Shown: one piece after another, positions 1 through 9,330 of the stretch | How the letters are laid out: the number at the start of each line of letters is the position of its first letter | Position numbering within the stretch: the first letter of the stretch is position 1 | DNA from: Nitrosospira briensis C-128 | GTDB taxonomy: Bacteria; Pseudomonadota; Gammaproteobacteria; Burkholderiales; Nitrosomonadaceae | Direction of reading: 5' to 3' | Assembly: GCF_000619905.2 (NCBI RefSeq) | Contig: NZ_CP012371.1 | Coordinates: 372,001-436,000, forward strand | Length of the DNA: 64,000 nt | Made by a program: the position numbers and the translations under genes | The notes under the pieces: model-generated | The model's database searches: none | Told to the model about the DNA's origin: nothing | Seen by the model: the letters and a program-made list of their open reading frames with translations, nothing else

Positions 1-1095
1 GAGATTGCTTTTGCCCATACGTCATTCAAGTGGGCGAACCTGGCAAGCCACAATGCCGGAGTAACTGTGGTCGTCGTTGGTATTTCACGAGACACCAACC
101 AGAAAAGAAAGCTCCTTGACGATGATGGCGATGGCGTGATTGCCGTGCGAGAGGTTGACAGCATCAATGCTTATCTTGTGCCTGGGCAGAATGTTGTGAT
201 CGAACCAATTCCACGCTTGGTTCGCGATTCGGACAAAGCCACAATGGTCTGGGGAAATAAGCCGACGGATGGTGGCAACTTGTCACTGGCGGCAGAGGAG
301 AGAGATAAGTTTCTCGCGGAGAACCCCGAGACGGAGAAGTTTATGCGCCCCTATTTTGGAGCAGCTGAATACATTCGGGGGCTGGCACGATTCTGCATCT
401 GGGTGAATGACGCCGAGGCGAACGTAGCGGCACAGATTCCGGCGTTGCTCCGTCGATTCGAGAGGGTGCGAACCTTTCGAGAAGAAAGCAAAGCGGCGGA
501 AACAAGGCCGGCCGCCGATTATCCGCACCGTTTTCGGCAGATCCAAGGAGTCGCCATCAGTCACGCTCTGATCGTTCCTCAAGTGAGTTCAGAACGCCGA
601 GGGTATCTGCCGGTTGGTCTTCTGCCGCCTCGTTCGATTGTCAGCAACCTTGCGTTCGCTCTCTACGACGCGCCTCTTTGGAACATGGCACCCATCGCTT
701 CGCGCCTTCACCTTGTCTGGATTGCGACGGTCTGCGGCAAATTAGAAACACGCTATCGCTATTCCAATACCCTCGGCTGGAACACCTTCCCCGTGCCGCT
801 GCTCACCGAGCAGAGCAAGGCTGACCTGACCGCCTGCGCCGAGAACATCCTGCTTGCCCGCGAAGCGCATTTCCCCGCCACCATCGCCGACCTCTACGAC
901 CCGGACAACATGCCGGAAAACCTGCGTCGCGCCCACGAACGCAACGATGAAGTGCTGGAGCGTATCTATATCGGCCGCCGCTTCAAGAACGACACCGAAC
1001 GGCTGGAAAAACTGTTTGAGCTTTATACGAAGATGACGGCGGCAGCGGCCAAGGCCAAGCCCACCACAAAAGCGACAAGGAGAAAGAAAGCGTGA
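1..1095 (+). CDS. MmeI-like DNA methyltransferase, C-terminal part (5' end outside window)
   Basis: The reading frame is open from base 1, so the gene starts upstream and only about 364 C-terminal residues are visible. The first residues (FAHTSFKWANLASHNAGVTV) match the conserved segment after the catalytic region of MmeI-type class I SAM-dependent DNA methyltransferases. They are followed by a region with PRLVRDSDKATMVWG and FMRPYFGAAEYIRG, typical of the target-recognition and helical parts of that family. The SAM-binding and NPPY motifs would lie outside the window. The stop TGA overlaps the GTG start of the helicase gene by 4 bp, with an AAGGAG-like ribosome site just before it, so the genes are translationally coupled. 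Role inferred: modification arm of a restriction-like module. Family assignment is fairly sure; whether a nuclease domain is fused at the missing N-terminus cannot be seen. Confidence 0.8.
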   Translation, partial: EIAFAHTSFKWANLASHNAGVTVVVVGISRDTNQKRKLLDDDGDGVIAVREVDSINAYLVPGQNVVIEPIPRLVRDSDKATMVWGNKPTDGGNLSLAAEERDKFLAENPETEKFMRPYFGAAEYIRGLARFCIWVNDAEANVAAQIPALLRRFERVRTFREESKAAETRPAADYPHRFRQIQGVAISHALIVPQVSSERRGYLPVGLLPPRSIVSNLAFALYDAPLWNMAPIASRLHLVWIATVCGKLETRYRYSNTLGWNTFPVPLLTEQSKADLTACAENILLAREAHFPATIADLYDPDNMPENLRRAHERNDEVLERIYIGRRFKNDTERLEKLFELYTKMTAAAAKAKPTTKATRRKKA

Positions 1096-3212
1096 GCGAG
1101 CAAACCAGCAACCCCACCCACGCCTACACCGTACCGTCGGTGTCCATCACCACGGCGCGCACGGGCACTTCCAGTAAGGCCAACGCGCTGGGAATGCGCG
1201 CCATGCAGGAGCGTGCCTACGCCAAGCGTGGCGAGCAGTATCTGCTGATCAAATCGCCACCGGCATCAGGCAAATCCCGCGCGCTGATGTTCATCGCGCT
1301 TGACAAGCTCAACAACCAAGGCTTGCAGCAGGCCATCATCGTGGTGCCTGAGCGTTCCATTGGCGGCAGCTTTGCCGATGAACCCCTGAGTCAACACGGC
1401 TTCTATTGGGATTGGCAGGTGGCCCCGCAGTGGAACCTGTGCAACGCTCCTGGCGTGGACGAGCCGCGCGTGGCCAAGTCCAAGGTGGATGCGGTGCGCA
1501 AGTTCCTTGAGAGCACCGACAAGGCACTGGTCTGCACCCATGCAACCTTCCGCTTTGCGGTGGAAGAGCTGGGCATCGAAGCGTTCGACAACCGCCTGAT
1601 CGCCATCGACGAGTTCCACCACGTCTCCAGCAACCCGGACAATAAGCTGGGTAGTCAGTTGGGCGCGTTCATCATCCGCGATAAGGTACATCTAGTGGCC
1701 ATGACTGGCTCCTACTTCCGTGGCGATACCGAGGCTGTGTTGGGTCCGGCGGATGAGGCCAGATTCGAGACGATCACTTACACCTACTACGAACAGCTCA
1801 ACGGCTACCGCTGGCTCAAATCGCTGGACATCGGCTACTTCTTCTACACAGGTCCTTACGTGAACGCCATCGCCAAGGTGTTGGACCCGGCGCTGAAAAC
1901 CATCGTCCATATTCCCAATGTGAATGCCCGCGAAAGCCTCAAAGACAAGCAGCGCGAGGTGGATGAAATCATGCACAGCTTGGGGGAATGGAAAGGTGTT
2001 GACCCGGCCACCGGCTTCCATCTGGTGCTAGCCCGTGATGGCCGTATCCTGAAAGTAGCGGATTTGGTGGATGACAGCGATCCGGGCAAACGCTCCAAAG
2101 TGCTCACCGCGTTGAAAGACCCGACGCAGAAGAACAACCGCGACAGCGTGGATATCATCATTGCGCTGGGCATGGCAAAGGAAGGCTTTGACTGGATCTG
2201 GTGCGAACATGCACTGACCATTGGCTACCGCAGCAGCCTGACTGAAATCGTGCAGATCATTGGCCGCGCCACTCGTGACGCCGAAGACAAGGAACGATCA
2301 CGTTTCACCAATCTGATCGCCGAACCCGCGGCCGAACAAACTGCCGTGGCCGAGGCAGTGAACGATATGCTCAAAGCCATTTCCGCCAGCCTGCTGATGG
2401 AACAGGTGCTGGCCCCGCGCCATGAGTTTACCCCCAAAAATGCCGGCCCGAAGGAAGGCTTCGATTACGGCGAGGAAGACTATAAGTACGGCGGCCGCAA
2501 CATCGGCGTGAACAAGGATACCGGCCAGATTCATGTGGAGATCAACGGGCTGGCAACGCCGAAAAGTCCGGAGGCCACGCGCATCTGCAGGGAGGACTTG
2601 AACGAAGTCGTCACCAGTTTCCTGCAGGACAAAACCGTGCTGGAGCGCGGCTTGTTCGACAAGGAAAATACCCTGCCCGAAGAGCTGACCCAGTTGCGCA
2701 TGGGCAAGATCGTGCGCGAGCGTTATCCGGAGCTGAGCGCGGGCGATCAGGAGGCCATCCGGCAACACGCCATCGCAGCCATGAACATCACGCAGCAGGC
2801 CAAGCTAGTGTTGGCTCGGGCCGATGCCAACGGAGGCGGAGCAGCGCAGGGCAATACGACGTTGCTGGATGGCGTGCGCAAGTTCGTCAATGTGCGTGAC
2901 CTGGACATCGACCTGATCGACCGCATCAATCCCTTCGATGCTGCCTATGCGGTACTGGCGAAAGCGATGGATGAGAAATCGCTGCGTCAAGTGCAGGCCA
3001 GCATTGCCGCCAAGAAGGTGAGCATTCCCGAAGACGAAGCTCGCGAGCTGGCAAGACGGGCCTTGCAGTTCAAGAACGAGCGCGGTCGCTTGCCAGACAT
3101 CAATTCCGCCGATGCATGGGAAAAGCGCATGGCCGAAGGCGTGGCCGCACTGGCACGTTACCGTGCACAGGCTAAGGCGGCACAGGCGCAGGGAGAGTCT
3201 GGCAATGGCTGA
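1092..3212 (+). CDS. SF2 DEAD/DEAH-like helicase of the restriction-like module
   Basis: A 706-residue protein starting at GTG, overlapping the methyltransferase stop (GTGA). Superfamily 2 motifs are visible. Walker A is SPPASGKS near residue 55. Motif II is IAIDEFHH near residue 172, DEFH instead of DEAH. The motif III-like segment is LVAMTGSY. Motif VI is IVQIIGRATRD near residue 390. The C-terminal 300 residues have no motif I recognise. ATP-dependent translocation on DNA is the expected activity. Its end overlaps the GIY-YIG nuclease gene by 8 bp, so all three genes are probably co-expressed. It is not a typical HsdR because no nuclease domain is apparent; the nuclease activity would be supplied by the next gene. 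Confidence 0.85.
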   Translation: MSEQTSNPTHAYTVPSVSITTARTGTSSKANALGMRAMQERAYAKRGEQYLLIKSPPASGKSRALMFIALDKLNNQGLQQAIIVVPERSIGGSFADEPLSQHGFYWDWQVAPQWNLCNAPGVDEPRVAKSKVDAVRKFLESTDKALVCTHATFRFAVEELGIEAFDNRLIAIDEFHHVSSNPDNKLGSQLGAFIIRDKVHLVAMTGSYFRGDTEAVLGPADEARFETITYTYYEQLNGYRWLKSLDIGYFFYTGPYVNAIAKVLDPALKTIVHIPNVNARESLKDKQREVDEIMHSLGEWKGVDPATGFHLVLARDGRILKVADLVDDSDPGKRSKVLTALKDPTQKNNRDSVDIIIALGMAKEGFDWIWCEHALTIGYRSSLTEIVQIIGRATRDAEDKERSRFTNLIAEPAAEQTAVAEAVNDMLKAISASLLMEQVLAPRHEFTPKNAGPKEGFDYGEEDYKYGGRNIGVNKDTGQIHVEINGLATPKSPEATRICREDLNEVVTSFLQDKTVLERGLFDKENTLPEELTQLRMGKIVRERYPELSAGDQEAIRQHAIAAMNITQQAKLVLARADANGGGAAQGNTTLLDGVRKFVNVRDLDIDLIDRINPFDAAYAVLAKAMDEKSLRQVQASIAAKKVSIPEDEARELARRALQFKNERGRLPDINSADAWEKRMAEGVAALARYRAQAKAAQAQGESGNG

Positions 3213-4395
3213 GATGAACGATGACGAACTGCTGGATGCGTTGGGTGTAGAAGTCGCCCCGCTCAAGTCCGCCAGCCGAACTCCGCGCGAGGAACGCATC
3301 ATTGCGGGCTTCGAGGACATTCTGCGCTTCCATCAGGCTCATGGCCGCGCCCCGCTGCATGGCGAAGGTCGTGACATCTTCGAGCGCCTGTATGCGGTGC
3401 GCCTGGATCAGCTGCGCAAGTTGTCGGAAGCGCAAACCCTGCTGGCTCCTCTGGATAGTCCCGGCCTGCTGACTGGTACGGCAGCAGCCTCGGCCGATGT
3501 AGATGACTTGGACGAAGATGCTTTGCTGGCCGAGTTGGGTATTGGCGATGAACCCGCCGATCAGAACGACATCACCGTGCTGCGCCACGTGCGTTCGCGG
3601 GCGGAAATACGTGCGGCGGAGGAAATCGCTAACCGCGCGCCGTGTGCAGATTTCGACAAGTTCCAACCACTGTTCGAGCAGGTGGAGCGGGAACTGAAGG
3701 CTGGCGTTCGCAAAACGCTGCGTTTTGGACGCGATGCCAGCATTGCCAGCGGCAACCACTTCATCGTCGGCGGGCAGCTTGCCTATGTGGCTGAAACCGG
3801 CGAAACCATCAAGGCCCCGAACGGCGCAAGCGATGCGCGTCTGCGCGTCATCTACGCCAACGGCACGGAAAGCAACTTGCTGCGCCGCTCCCTGCAACGG
3901 GCACTCTACAAGGATGAAACAGGCCGCCGCCTGACCGATCCGGACATGGGGCCGCTGTTTGGTGATGCGCCAGAGCCTGACGATATTGAAACCGGGACTA
4001 TCTATGTACTGCGCAGCCTGTCCAGCCACCCCTTCGTGGTTGAGCACCGCGAGCTGATTCACAAGATTGGTGTGACCGGGGGCAAGATAGAGGCCCGCAT
4101 CGCAGGCGCGGAAAAGGATGCCACCTACTTGTTGGCTAGCGTGGAAGTAATCGCCACTTACAAGCTGCACAACGTGAACCGTATAAGGCTAGAAAACATC
4201 TTCCATCGCTTGTTCGGCACAGCACAGCTTGACTTGACCATCGAAGATCGCTTCGGCCATCCGGTCAAGCCGAGGGAATGGTTCCTGGTGCCGCTCCATG
4301 TGATTGACGAAGCTGTGCAGCGTATTCTGGATGGCTCGATTACCGATGTGGTCTACGATCCTGAGACAGCTCAGTTGGTCGGTCAGGCTCAGTAA
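3205..4395 (+). CDS. GIY-YIG (T5orf172-type) nuclease family protein
   Basis: A 396-residue protein. I chose the ATG at 3205 because it has a good ribosome site (GGGAGAG, 7 bases upstream) and begins MAEMNDDELLDALG. A longer frame to 3112 has no support. The C-terminal third resembles the T5orf172 branch of the GIY-YIG superfamily: TIYVLRSLSS for GIY, HKIGVTGG for YIG, then an arginine in EARIAGAE, a conserved glutamate region near RIRLENIFHRLFG, and REWFLVPL. The N-terminal half contains short acidic repeats of the type DELLDALG and DALLAELG and is otherwise unassigned. Being the last gene of the overlapping trio, it is the likely cleavage component acting on DNA. Family call is good; substrate and partner interactions are inference. 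Confidence 0.8.
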   Translation: MAEMNDDELLDALGVEVAPLKSASRTPREERIIAGFEDILRFHQAHGRAPLHGEGRDIFERLYAVRLDQLRKLSEAQTLLAPLDSPGLLTGTAAASADVDDLDEDALLAELGIGDEPADQNDITVLRHVRSRAEIRAAEEIANRAPCADFDKFQPLFEQVERELKAGVRKTLRFGRDASIASGNHFIVGGQLAYVAETGETIKAPNGASDARLRVIYANGTESNLLRRSLQRALYKDETGRRLTDPDMGPLFGDAPEPDDIETGTIYVLRSLSSHPFVVEHRELIHKIGVTGGKIEARIAGAEKDATYLLASVEVIATYKLHNVNRIRLENIFHRLFGTAQLDLTIEDRFGHPVKPREWFLVPLHVIDEAVQRILDGSITDVVYDPETAQLVGQAQ

Positions 4396-4469
4396 CGATT
4401 GCTAGCAGCGATGCCTGGATAGTGTGACGGAATTTTCGGTGGTTCCGGCTTACGTCCCCCTCTTGCTTG

Positions 4470-4676
4470 TTATCCGCAGCGGCATGATTGCATCTGGACC
4501 GGTGGGCATTTGACCGTCCCAAAAGAACAAAAGACACAGCAATCGCCAGGGATGGGACGCAGCAGGGATCGGCAGCCGTTGCATTCATAATAGAACTGGC
4601 AGGCGTCCGTCGGCATTATCTCGCGTTTGACGTACCCACAGCAGGGGCACGTCAGTATCGACTCCAGAATTGGCAT
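4470..4676 (-). CDS. GDCCVxC-domain small zinc-ribbon-like protein
   Basis: A short protein (68 residues from the ATG at 4676; 75 if the in-frame GTG at 4697 is used). It has a CPCCG motif, a YECNGC pair and the signature GDCCVFCSFGTVKCPP. The signature matches the GDCCVxC (seleno)protein family, in which some members carry selenocysteine; here all positions are cysteine. The pattern suggests metal or redox chemistry, and it sits beside a copper ATPase and a small lipoprotein. No clear ribosome site decides the start; I preferred MPILES because homologues usually start shortly before ILES. Biological role is not established. Confidence 0.65.
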   Translation of the reverse strand: MPILESILTCPCCGYVKREIMPTDACQFYYECNGCRSLLRPIPGDCCVFCSFGTVKCPPVQMQSCRCG

Positions 4677-4772
4677 GTTATCAGCCAGCATAAACACGGG
4701 AACCGTGGGTTGTTCCTGCTTTATTCATAATCATTAGCAAGACACATAATAGGGTGGAGCCTATTGCCGGCA

Positions 4773-5123
4773 TCATCGCGCCTCCTCTGCCATCTCGCGA
4801 TGAACTTTCGCCATGCTCATGTTTGCCTCTGCGGCTTCTTCATACAAGCGCACCAAAGCCTCGGTATGCTCTTTCAGATCTTCAGTTTGCCTACCATAGT
4901 AGTACCCATGCTCCCGGTATTCCGCGAGGCCATTTTTCTGTTCTTGTGCTTGCGCGCGCATGGCTTCCGCTGCAGCTTCATAATGCCTGGCCAGCGCATT
5001 ATGGTCCGCTTTGGTCTTGGCGCTGCGGACAGCGCTGCTCATATCCATCGGATGAGGATCGATATGCGCACAGGCCGACAGGGCGAAAGCAACCAGAACG
5101 GCGAAAAATACGCGTGATCTCAT
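4773..5123 (-). CDS. Small lipoprotein, member of a three-copy family in this window
   Basis: A 116-residue protein with a signal sequence and lipobox (LSAC followed by AHID). Start chosen at the ATG at 5123 because GGAG lies 6 bases upstream; in-frame starts at 5147 and 5135 lack this. The mature part is a predicted charged helical hairpin with the shared pattern AxxxADHNALARHYE, then YYYGRQTEDLKEHTEALVRLYE. Two related genes lie at 17501 (broken) and 20711. It follows the copper ATPase gene on the same strand, which may mean co-expression with metal resistance, but the family function is unknown to me. Probably periplasmic and lipid-anchored. Confidence 0.7.
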   Translation of the reverse strand: MRSRVFFAVLVAFALSACAHIDPHPMDMSSAVRSAKTKADHNALARHYEAAAEAMRAQAQEQKNGLAEYREHGYYYGRQTEDLKEHTEALVRLYEEAAEANMSMAKVHREMAEEAR

Positions 5124-5190
5124 GATGGTCTCCATGCTGGTTATCAAATTCTATTTCTTCATCTGCTCGGCCATCTAGCGATCCGTTTTT

Positions 5191-7413
5191 TCATAGTTTG
5201 ATGCGATCAAGCCGCAAGGCATTGGTAACCACGGATACCGAACTCATCGCCATGGCCGCGCCGGCAAACATCGGTGATAGCAACAGACCGAAAGCGGGAT
5301 AAAATACACCTGCTGCAAGCGGGATGCCAAGGGCGTTATAGCCGAATGCAAAGGTAAGGTTCTGCCTAATGTTGCGCATGGTGGCGCGCGACAGCGCCAT
5401 GGCACGCTTGATGCCGCGCAGGTCGCCCTTGACAAGCGTGATGCCCGCGCTCTCCATGGCCACATCGGTGCCGGTGCCCATTGCGATCCCCACATCTGCT
5501 TGCGCCAGCGCAGGCGCATCATTGATGCCATCCCCCGCCATCGCCACTTTATGCCCCTCGGCCTGCAGCCGCTTTATATGATCGGCCTTGTGCTCGGGAA
5601 GCACTTCAGCCAGCACCTCATCGATACCGAGTTTCCGGGCGATCGCCTCGGCTGTGCGTTTTGAATCGCCCGTCAGCATTATGATATGTGCACCCATGCT
5701 GCGAAGCGTCGCGATGGCTTCGGGCGTGCCATCCTTGACCGGGTCGGCAACTGCGGCAATGCCGGCGGCGATGCCATCAACCGCAAGGAACACCACCGTC
5801 TTGGCTTCGATCCGCCAGGTTTCCCCGCGCGCTTCCCAGTGCTGCGTATCGATATCATGCTGCACGAGGAAATTGCGGCTACCGACAAGCACGCGCTTGC
5901 CGCCGATATCGGCCTGCACGCCGAGGCCATTGACTGCATTGAAAGCTCCCGCGGCTCCGGGTTTCAAGTTGCGAGCCTTGGCGCCCTCGACGATTGCTTG
6001 CCCTATTGGATGCTCGGAAAGCTGCTCCACCCCTGCCATGAGCGCAAGCGCCTCGTCATGTGCAATGCCTTCCACATCAAAATCCGTTAGCGTAGGCCGG
6101 CCCAGGGTCAACGTACCGGTCTTGTCCACCACGACGGTATCGATATCACGCATGCGTTCGATTGCTTCCGCATTGCGGAACAGAATGCCCGCTCGGGCGC
6201 CCTGCCCCATCGCCACAGTCATCGAGATGGGCGTTGCGAGACCGACGGCGCACGGGCAGGCGATGATAAGGACCGCAATGGCGTTGATAAACGCATAGGT
6301 GAATCTTGGCTCCGGGCCGAGAAACCACCAGGCAAGCGCGGTAACGATGGCAATAGCGATAACGGTTTGGACGAAATACGCCGCGATGGTGTCGGCAAGA
6401 CGTTGTATCGGTGCGCGGGTACGCTGCGCCTCGCCAACCATGCGAACAATACGCCCAAGCAGCGTGTCTGCACCTATGCGTTCAGCGCGGATGACCAGCG
6501 AGCCATTACTGTTCATAGTCGCGGCGGTGATTTTATCGCCCTCGGTCTTGGCCACCGGCACGGGCTCGCCGGTTATCATCGACTCATCCACCCGGCTGGC
6601 GCCTTCAAGCACAATACCGTCGACCGGAATTTTCTCTCCCGGCTTTACGCGCAACCGGTTTCCCACCGCCACCGCCTCAAGTGGCACCTGTTCTTCCATC
6701 CCGTCTTCGCGCAGACGCCAAGCCTGATTGGGCGCAAGCGTCAGCAATTGCTGAATGGCCCGGCTGGTCTGCCCCATCGCCCGTGTCTGGAGATATTCGC
6801 CGAGTGTCACTAATGTCACAATAACAGCCGCCGCCTCAAAATAGGTACTTACCGCGCCGTCGTGCTCGCGGAACTCGGACGGGAACCAGTCAGGCACAAG
6901 TATGGCAGCCAGGCTGAAAAGATACGCCAACCCTACTCCCAGACCGATCAGCGTATACATGTTGAGCGCGCGTTGGAAAAGCGACAACCAGAATTTGTGC
7001 AGGATCGGCCATCCAACCCACAACACAACGGGGGTTCCCAGCAAGAATTCGATCCATCCACGTGAATGCGGCTCAAGCCCGAACGGTCCACGAATGCCGA
7101 TCATTGGCGACATTGCGACCAGCACCAGCGGGAATGACAATGCGACGCCGACCCATAATCGCCGTGCGAGGTCGTGCAACTCGGAATCATCCGCTTCGCC
7201 CGCACCCGCACCTGTACCGGCAATGGGCACCAACGCCATGCCGCAGAGGGGGCAATCACCCGCTGAATCCCGCACGATTTCCGGGTGCATGGGACATGTC
7301 CATTGGGCTCCCGCTGCCGCCGCTTCAACGCCTGGCGGCGCAGAATCCACAGGCTGGTGATCGTGATGATGCTGATCGTCTGCGTGTGGCTGGTGTGAAT
7401 GTTTCGGATCCAT
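5191..7413 (-). CDS. copA: Copper/silver-translocating P-type ATPase (CopA/SilP type)
   Basis: A 740-residue P1B-type ATPase that exports Cu(I)/Ag(I) across the inner membrane. The N-terminus is His-rich, then has a heavy-metal-binding segment (WTCPMHPEI, then [12 protein letters not shown]), replacing the usual HMA domain, as in SilP-like pumps. Further along are TGEP, the transmembrane CPC metal site ([11 protein letters not shown]), the phosphorylation loop DKTGTLT, the [12 protein letters not shown] motif and the [10 protein letters not shown] hinge. I chose the ATG at 7413 (MDPKHSHQ); the frame stays open to 7740 but the additional 109 residues resemble no known N-terminus. ATG 7446 is an alternative. 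It is near cusCBA and divergent from a pstS-like gene. Confidence 0.92.
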   Translation of the reverse strand: MDPKHSHQPHADDQHHHDHQPVDSAPPGVEAAAAGAQWTCPMHPEIVRDSAGDCPLCGMALVPIAGTGAGAGEADDSELHDLARRLWVGVALSFPLVLVAMSPMIGIRGPFGLEPHSRGWIEFLLGTPVVLWVGWPILHKFWLSLFQRALNMYTLIGLGVGLAYLFSLAAILVPDWFPSEFREHDGAVSTYFEAAAVIVTLVTLGEYLQTRAMGQTSRAIQQLLTLAPNQAWRLREDGMEEQVPLEAVAVGNRLRVKPGEKIPVDGIVLEGASRVDESMITGEPVPVAKTEGDKITAATMNSNGSLVIRAERIGADTLLGRIVRMVGEAQRTRAPIQRLADTIAAYFVQTVIAIAIVTALAWWFLGPEPRFTYAFINAIAVLIIACPCAVGLATPISMTVAMGQGARAGILFRNAEAIERMRDIDTVVVDKTGTLTLGRPTLTDFDVEGIAHDEALALMAGVEQLSEHPIGQAIVEGAKARNLKPGAAGAFNAVNGLGVQADIGGKRVLVGSRNFLVQHDIDTQHWEARGETWRIEAKTVVFLAVDGIAAGIAAVADPVKDGTPEAIATLRSMGAHIIMLTGDSKRTAEAIARKLGIDEVLAEVLPEHKADHIKRLQAEGHKVAMAGDGINDAPALAQADVGIAMGTGTDVAMESAGITLVKGDLRGIKRAMALSRATMRNIRQNLTFAFGYNALGIPLAAGVFYPAFGLLLSPMFAGAAMAMSSVSVVTNALRLDRIKL

Positions 7414-7745
7414 GTTCGTCGCTGATTCTTGGAGATTATCTCCCATAGGTGGAACAGGCTTGCAAAGCAGTGTTCGCCAGGACGCACCGAACTGAACCCG
7501 TTTTCCTCGGCCCTGATTCATATTAGGCCAACTTTTTGATATTTGAATGATTTTGGGGGAATTATTGTGTTGCCGGTTACGTGCACCGAGCACCCGAGAC
7601 CCGAGCTGATCATTGCTGATGAGCTTGCGGCGAGGCAGGAGGAACTTCTCGACGTTTCGCTGGAACACTGCCATGATGAGCATGTCACGCTGATATTTAT
7701 CAGTTGACGAGCGCTTCGCCAGCCATTTCACACGTTTCATCCCTT

Positions 7746-7780
7746 TACATGAAAATGTAATCCCTTTACATGAAACTGTA
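7746..7780. promoter_or_regulatory. Tandem imperfect palindromes, candidate operator
   Basis: Two copies of CCCTTTACATGAAA stand exactly 21 bp apart. Each contains an inverted repeat TACAT-GAAA-ATGTA (7746-7759, perfect) or TACAT-GAAA-CTGTA (7767-7780, one mismatch). The 21-bp period is two helical turns, as expected for cooperative dimers. The site lies in the divergent region between the copper ATPase and the pstS-like gene, so a metal- or phosphate-responsive regulator could act here. The regulator is unknown; the symmetry is seen, the role inferred. Confidence 0.4.
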
Positions 7781-7858
7781 TGAACGCTGGGCGAAGCAAC
7801 AGGGCCTTAGGCGGTGATGTGTGGCGACTAATCCGAGTTAACCGAAGGGAGAAAAAAA

Positions 7859-8875
7859 ATGTTTATTTCACGTATCGTTAAATTATTAGGCATGACCGCT
7901 GTATCAAGTGCGTTAATCAGCACTGCTGGCTTTGCAGGCGCCGATGCGATTATAAAAATTGACGGTTCGAGCACCATGTATCCCATTACCGAAGCGGTGG
8001 CTAAAAATTTCCAGGCAACTCAAAAAAATGCGATCAAAGTAACGGTCGGCGTCTCCGGTACGGGTGGCGGCTTCATGAAATTCTGCCGCGGTCAAATAGA
8101 CATCGTCAATGCGTCCCGTCCCATTCAGGGAAAGGAAATGAAGGTTTGCAATAAGGCCGACGTGGAATATGTCGAGTTGCCGGTGGCGTTTGATGCAATA
8201 ACAGTGGCGGTGAATCCGAAGAATGACTGGGCCAAAACCATGACTGTGGCCGAATTGAAGAAAATATGGAGCCCCGCCGCTCAAGGTAAAATCACCAGAT
8301 GGAGCCAGGTAAATCCGGCATGGCCAGATGAGGCGTTCAAGCTCTACGGCGCCGGCGTGAATTCCGGCACATTTGATTATTTCACGCAGGCCATCGTCGG
8401 CAAGGCAAGATCCATCCGCGGCGACTTTACGGCATCCGAGGACGACAACGTATTGGTCCAGGGTGTGGCAGGCGACAAGAACGCGTTGGGGTTCTTCGGT
8501 TTTGGATACTATGTAGAAAATCAGGAGAAAGTCAGAGCTGTCGCCATAGACGATGGTAGAGGCGAAGGGATCATTCCATCCGTCGAAACGGTGGAAGACG
8601 GAACCTATCGGCCTTTGTCCCGGCCCATTTTTATCTACGTGAACATGAAGAAAGCGGAGAAACCTGAAGTCAAGGAGTTTGTTACGTTCTATATCAAAAA
8701 TGCCTCCGCCCTGGTGAGAGGCGCCCAATATTTCCCGCTACCCCCCAGAGCTTATAGAGCCGATACGGAATTCTTCAAGACGAAGAGGTTGGGAACAGTA
8801 TTCGACGGTTTTTTGCCGGTAGGTATCACAATCGACGATTTGCTCCAGCGAGAGGCTCGCTTTTATGAGAACTGA
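7859..8875 (+). CDS. pstS: PstS-family phosphate (or oxyanion) ABC transporter substrate-binding protein
   Basis: A 338-residue periplasmic protein with a signal peptide (hydrophobic segment to about residue 28). The PstS signature IDGSSTMYPITEAV follows, then GVSGTGGGFMKFC in the anion-binding loop. Length and order match PstS. The start is well supported by GAAGGGAG about 10 bases upstream. No pstC, pstA, pstB or phoU gene is adjacent, so it is an orphan binding protein and could bind phosphate or a related anion in another role. The upstream intergenic region carries the tandem palindrome at 7746. Confidence 0.85.
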   Translation: MFISRIVKLLGMTAVSSALISTAGFAGADAIIKIDGSSTMYPITEAVAKNFQATQKNAIKVTVGVSGTGGGFMKFCRGQIDIVNASRPIQGKEMKVCNKADVEYVELPVAFDAITVAVNPKNDWAKTMTVAELKKIWSPAAQGKITRWSQVNPAWPDEAFKLYGAGVNSGTFDYFTQAIVGKARSIRGDFTASEDDNVLVQGVAGDKNALGFFGFGYYVENQEKVRAVAIDDGRGEGIIPSVETVEDGTYRPLSRPIFIYVNMKKAEKPEVKEFVTFYIKNASALVRGAQYFPLPPRAYRADTEFFKTKRLGTVFDGFLPVGITIDDLLQREARFYEN

Positions 8876-9330
8876 TCCTGAATCCAGTAGTTAGTGCCGC
8901 TTTCGAAATCTCGGCAGATCCGGGTTTTGGCCCGGAACTCCGATGCATCCTGATGCCAATCGATGACCTCGCCGGCTATCTCATTGCGTGCGCCCATTTC
9001 CGAACGAGAACGAGCATCCTTAGTTCGCCCCTTACCGGCTTGCTGCCTGCCATAAGGCGGGAATCAAAGTGATAGCTGAGGTGAATGCCCACAGCGTTCT
9101 CCTTTGTGGGTTGTTTAAAATGATCAGCTGTTTTGGCGGGTTCCGCTTCGCTCAACCCGCCCTACCGAACTGGTCTTTGATGGGTTACGCTTCACTTCAT
9201 CCATATTGACCATAGTATATATATCATTATTTTCATAATATTATATATTAAAGTTAAAGAGAATTCTTCGGGTGAAACACCCCTTAAAGCAGGTCAATTT
9301 ATGCCTTGTGAAAACAATATTAATTATACG
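8876..9330. other. Gene-free stretch between pstS-like and cusA genes
   Basis: About 455 bases with no convincing gene. It contains a short hairpin (8919-8936, TCCGGG/CCCGGA without a T-run), the REP-like palindrome listed separately, and an AT-rich block around 9210-9255. The two flanking genes converge, so both transcripts probably end here, but no textbook terminator is seen. Confidence 0.5.
9135..9161. repeat. REP-like palindrome
   Basis: Stem GGCGGGTT (9135-9142) pairs with AACCCGCC (9154-9161) around an 11-base loop (CCGCTTCGCTC). A second imperfect GGGTTACGCTTC segment follows at about 9182. This resembles short extragenic palindromes common in betaproteobacterial intergenic space. 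No other copy was noticed in this window, so repeat status is by resemblance. Confidence 0.45.

Noticed and set aside
1092-3212. DISARM helicase (DrmA)
   Set aside because: No DrmB, DrmC or DUF1998 gene follows and the motifs do not point to DrmA.
4488-5125. Plus-strand frames over the small lipoprotein and GDCCVxC genes
   Set aside because: They are antisense to genes with signal peptide and conserved Cys motifs.
8919-8936. Hairpin after pstS-like gene as terminator
   Set aside because: Six-bp stem, no T-run and 40 bases past the stop; too weak.
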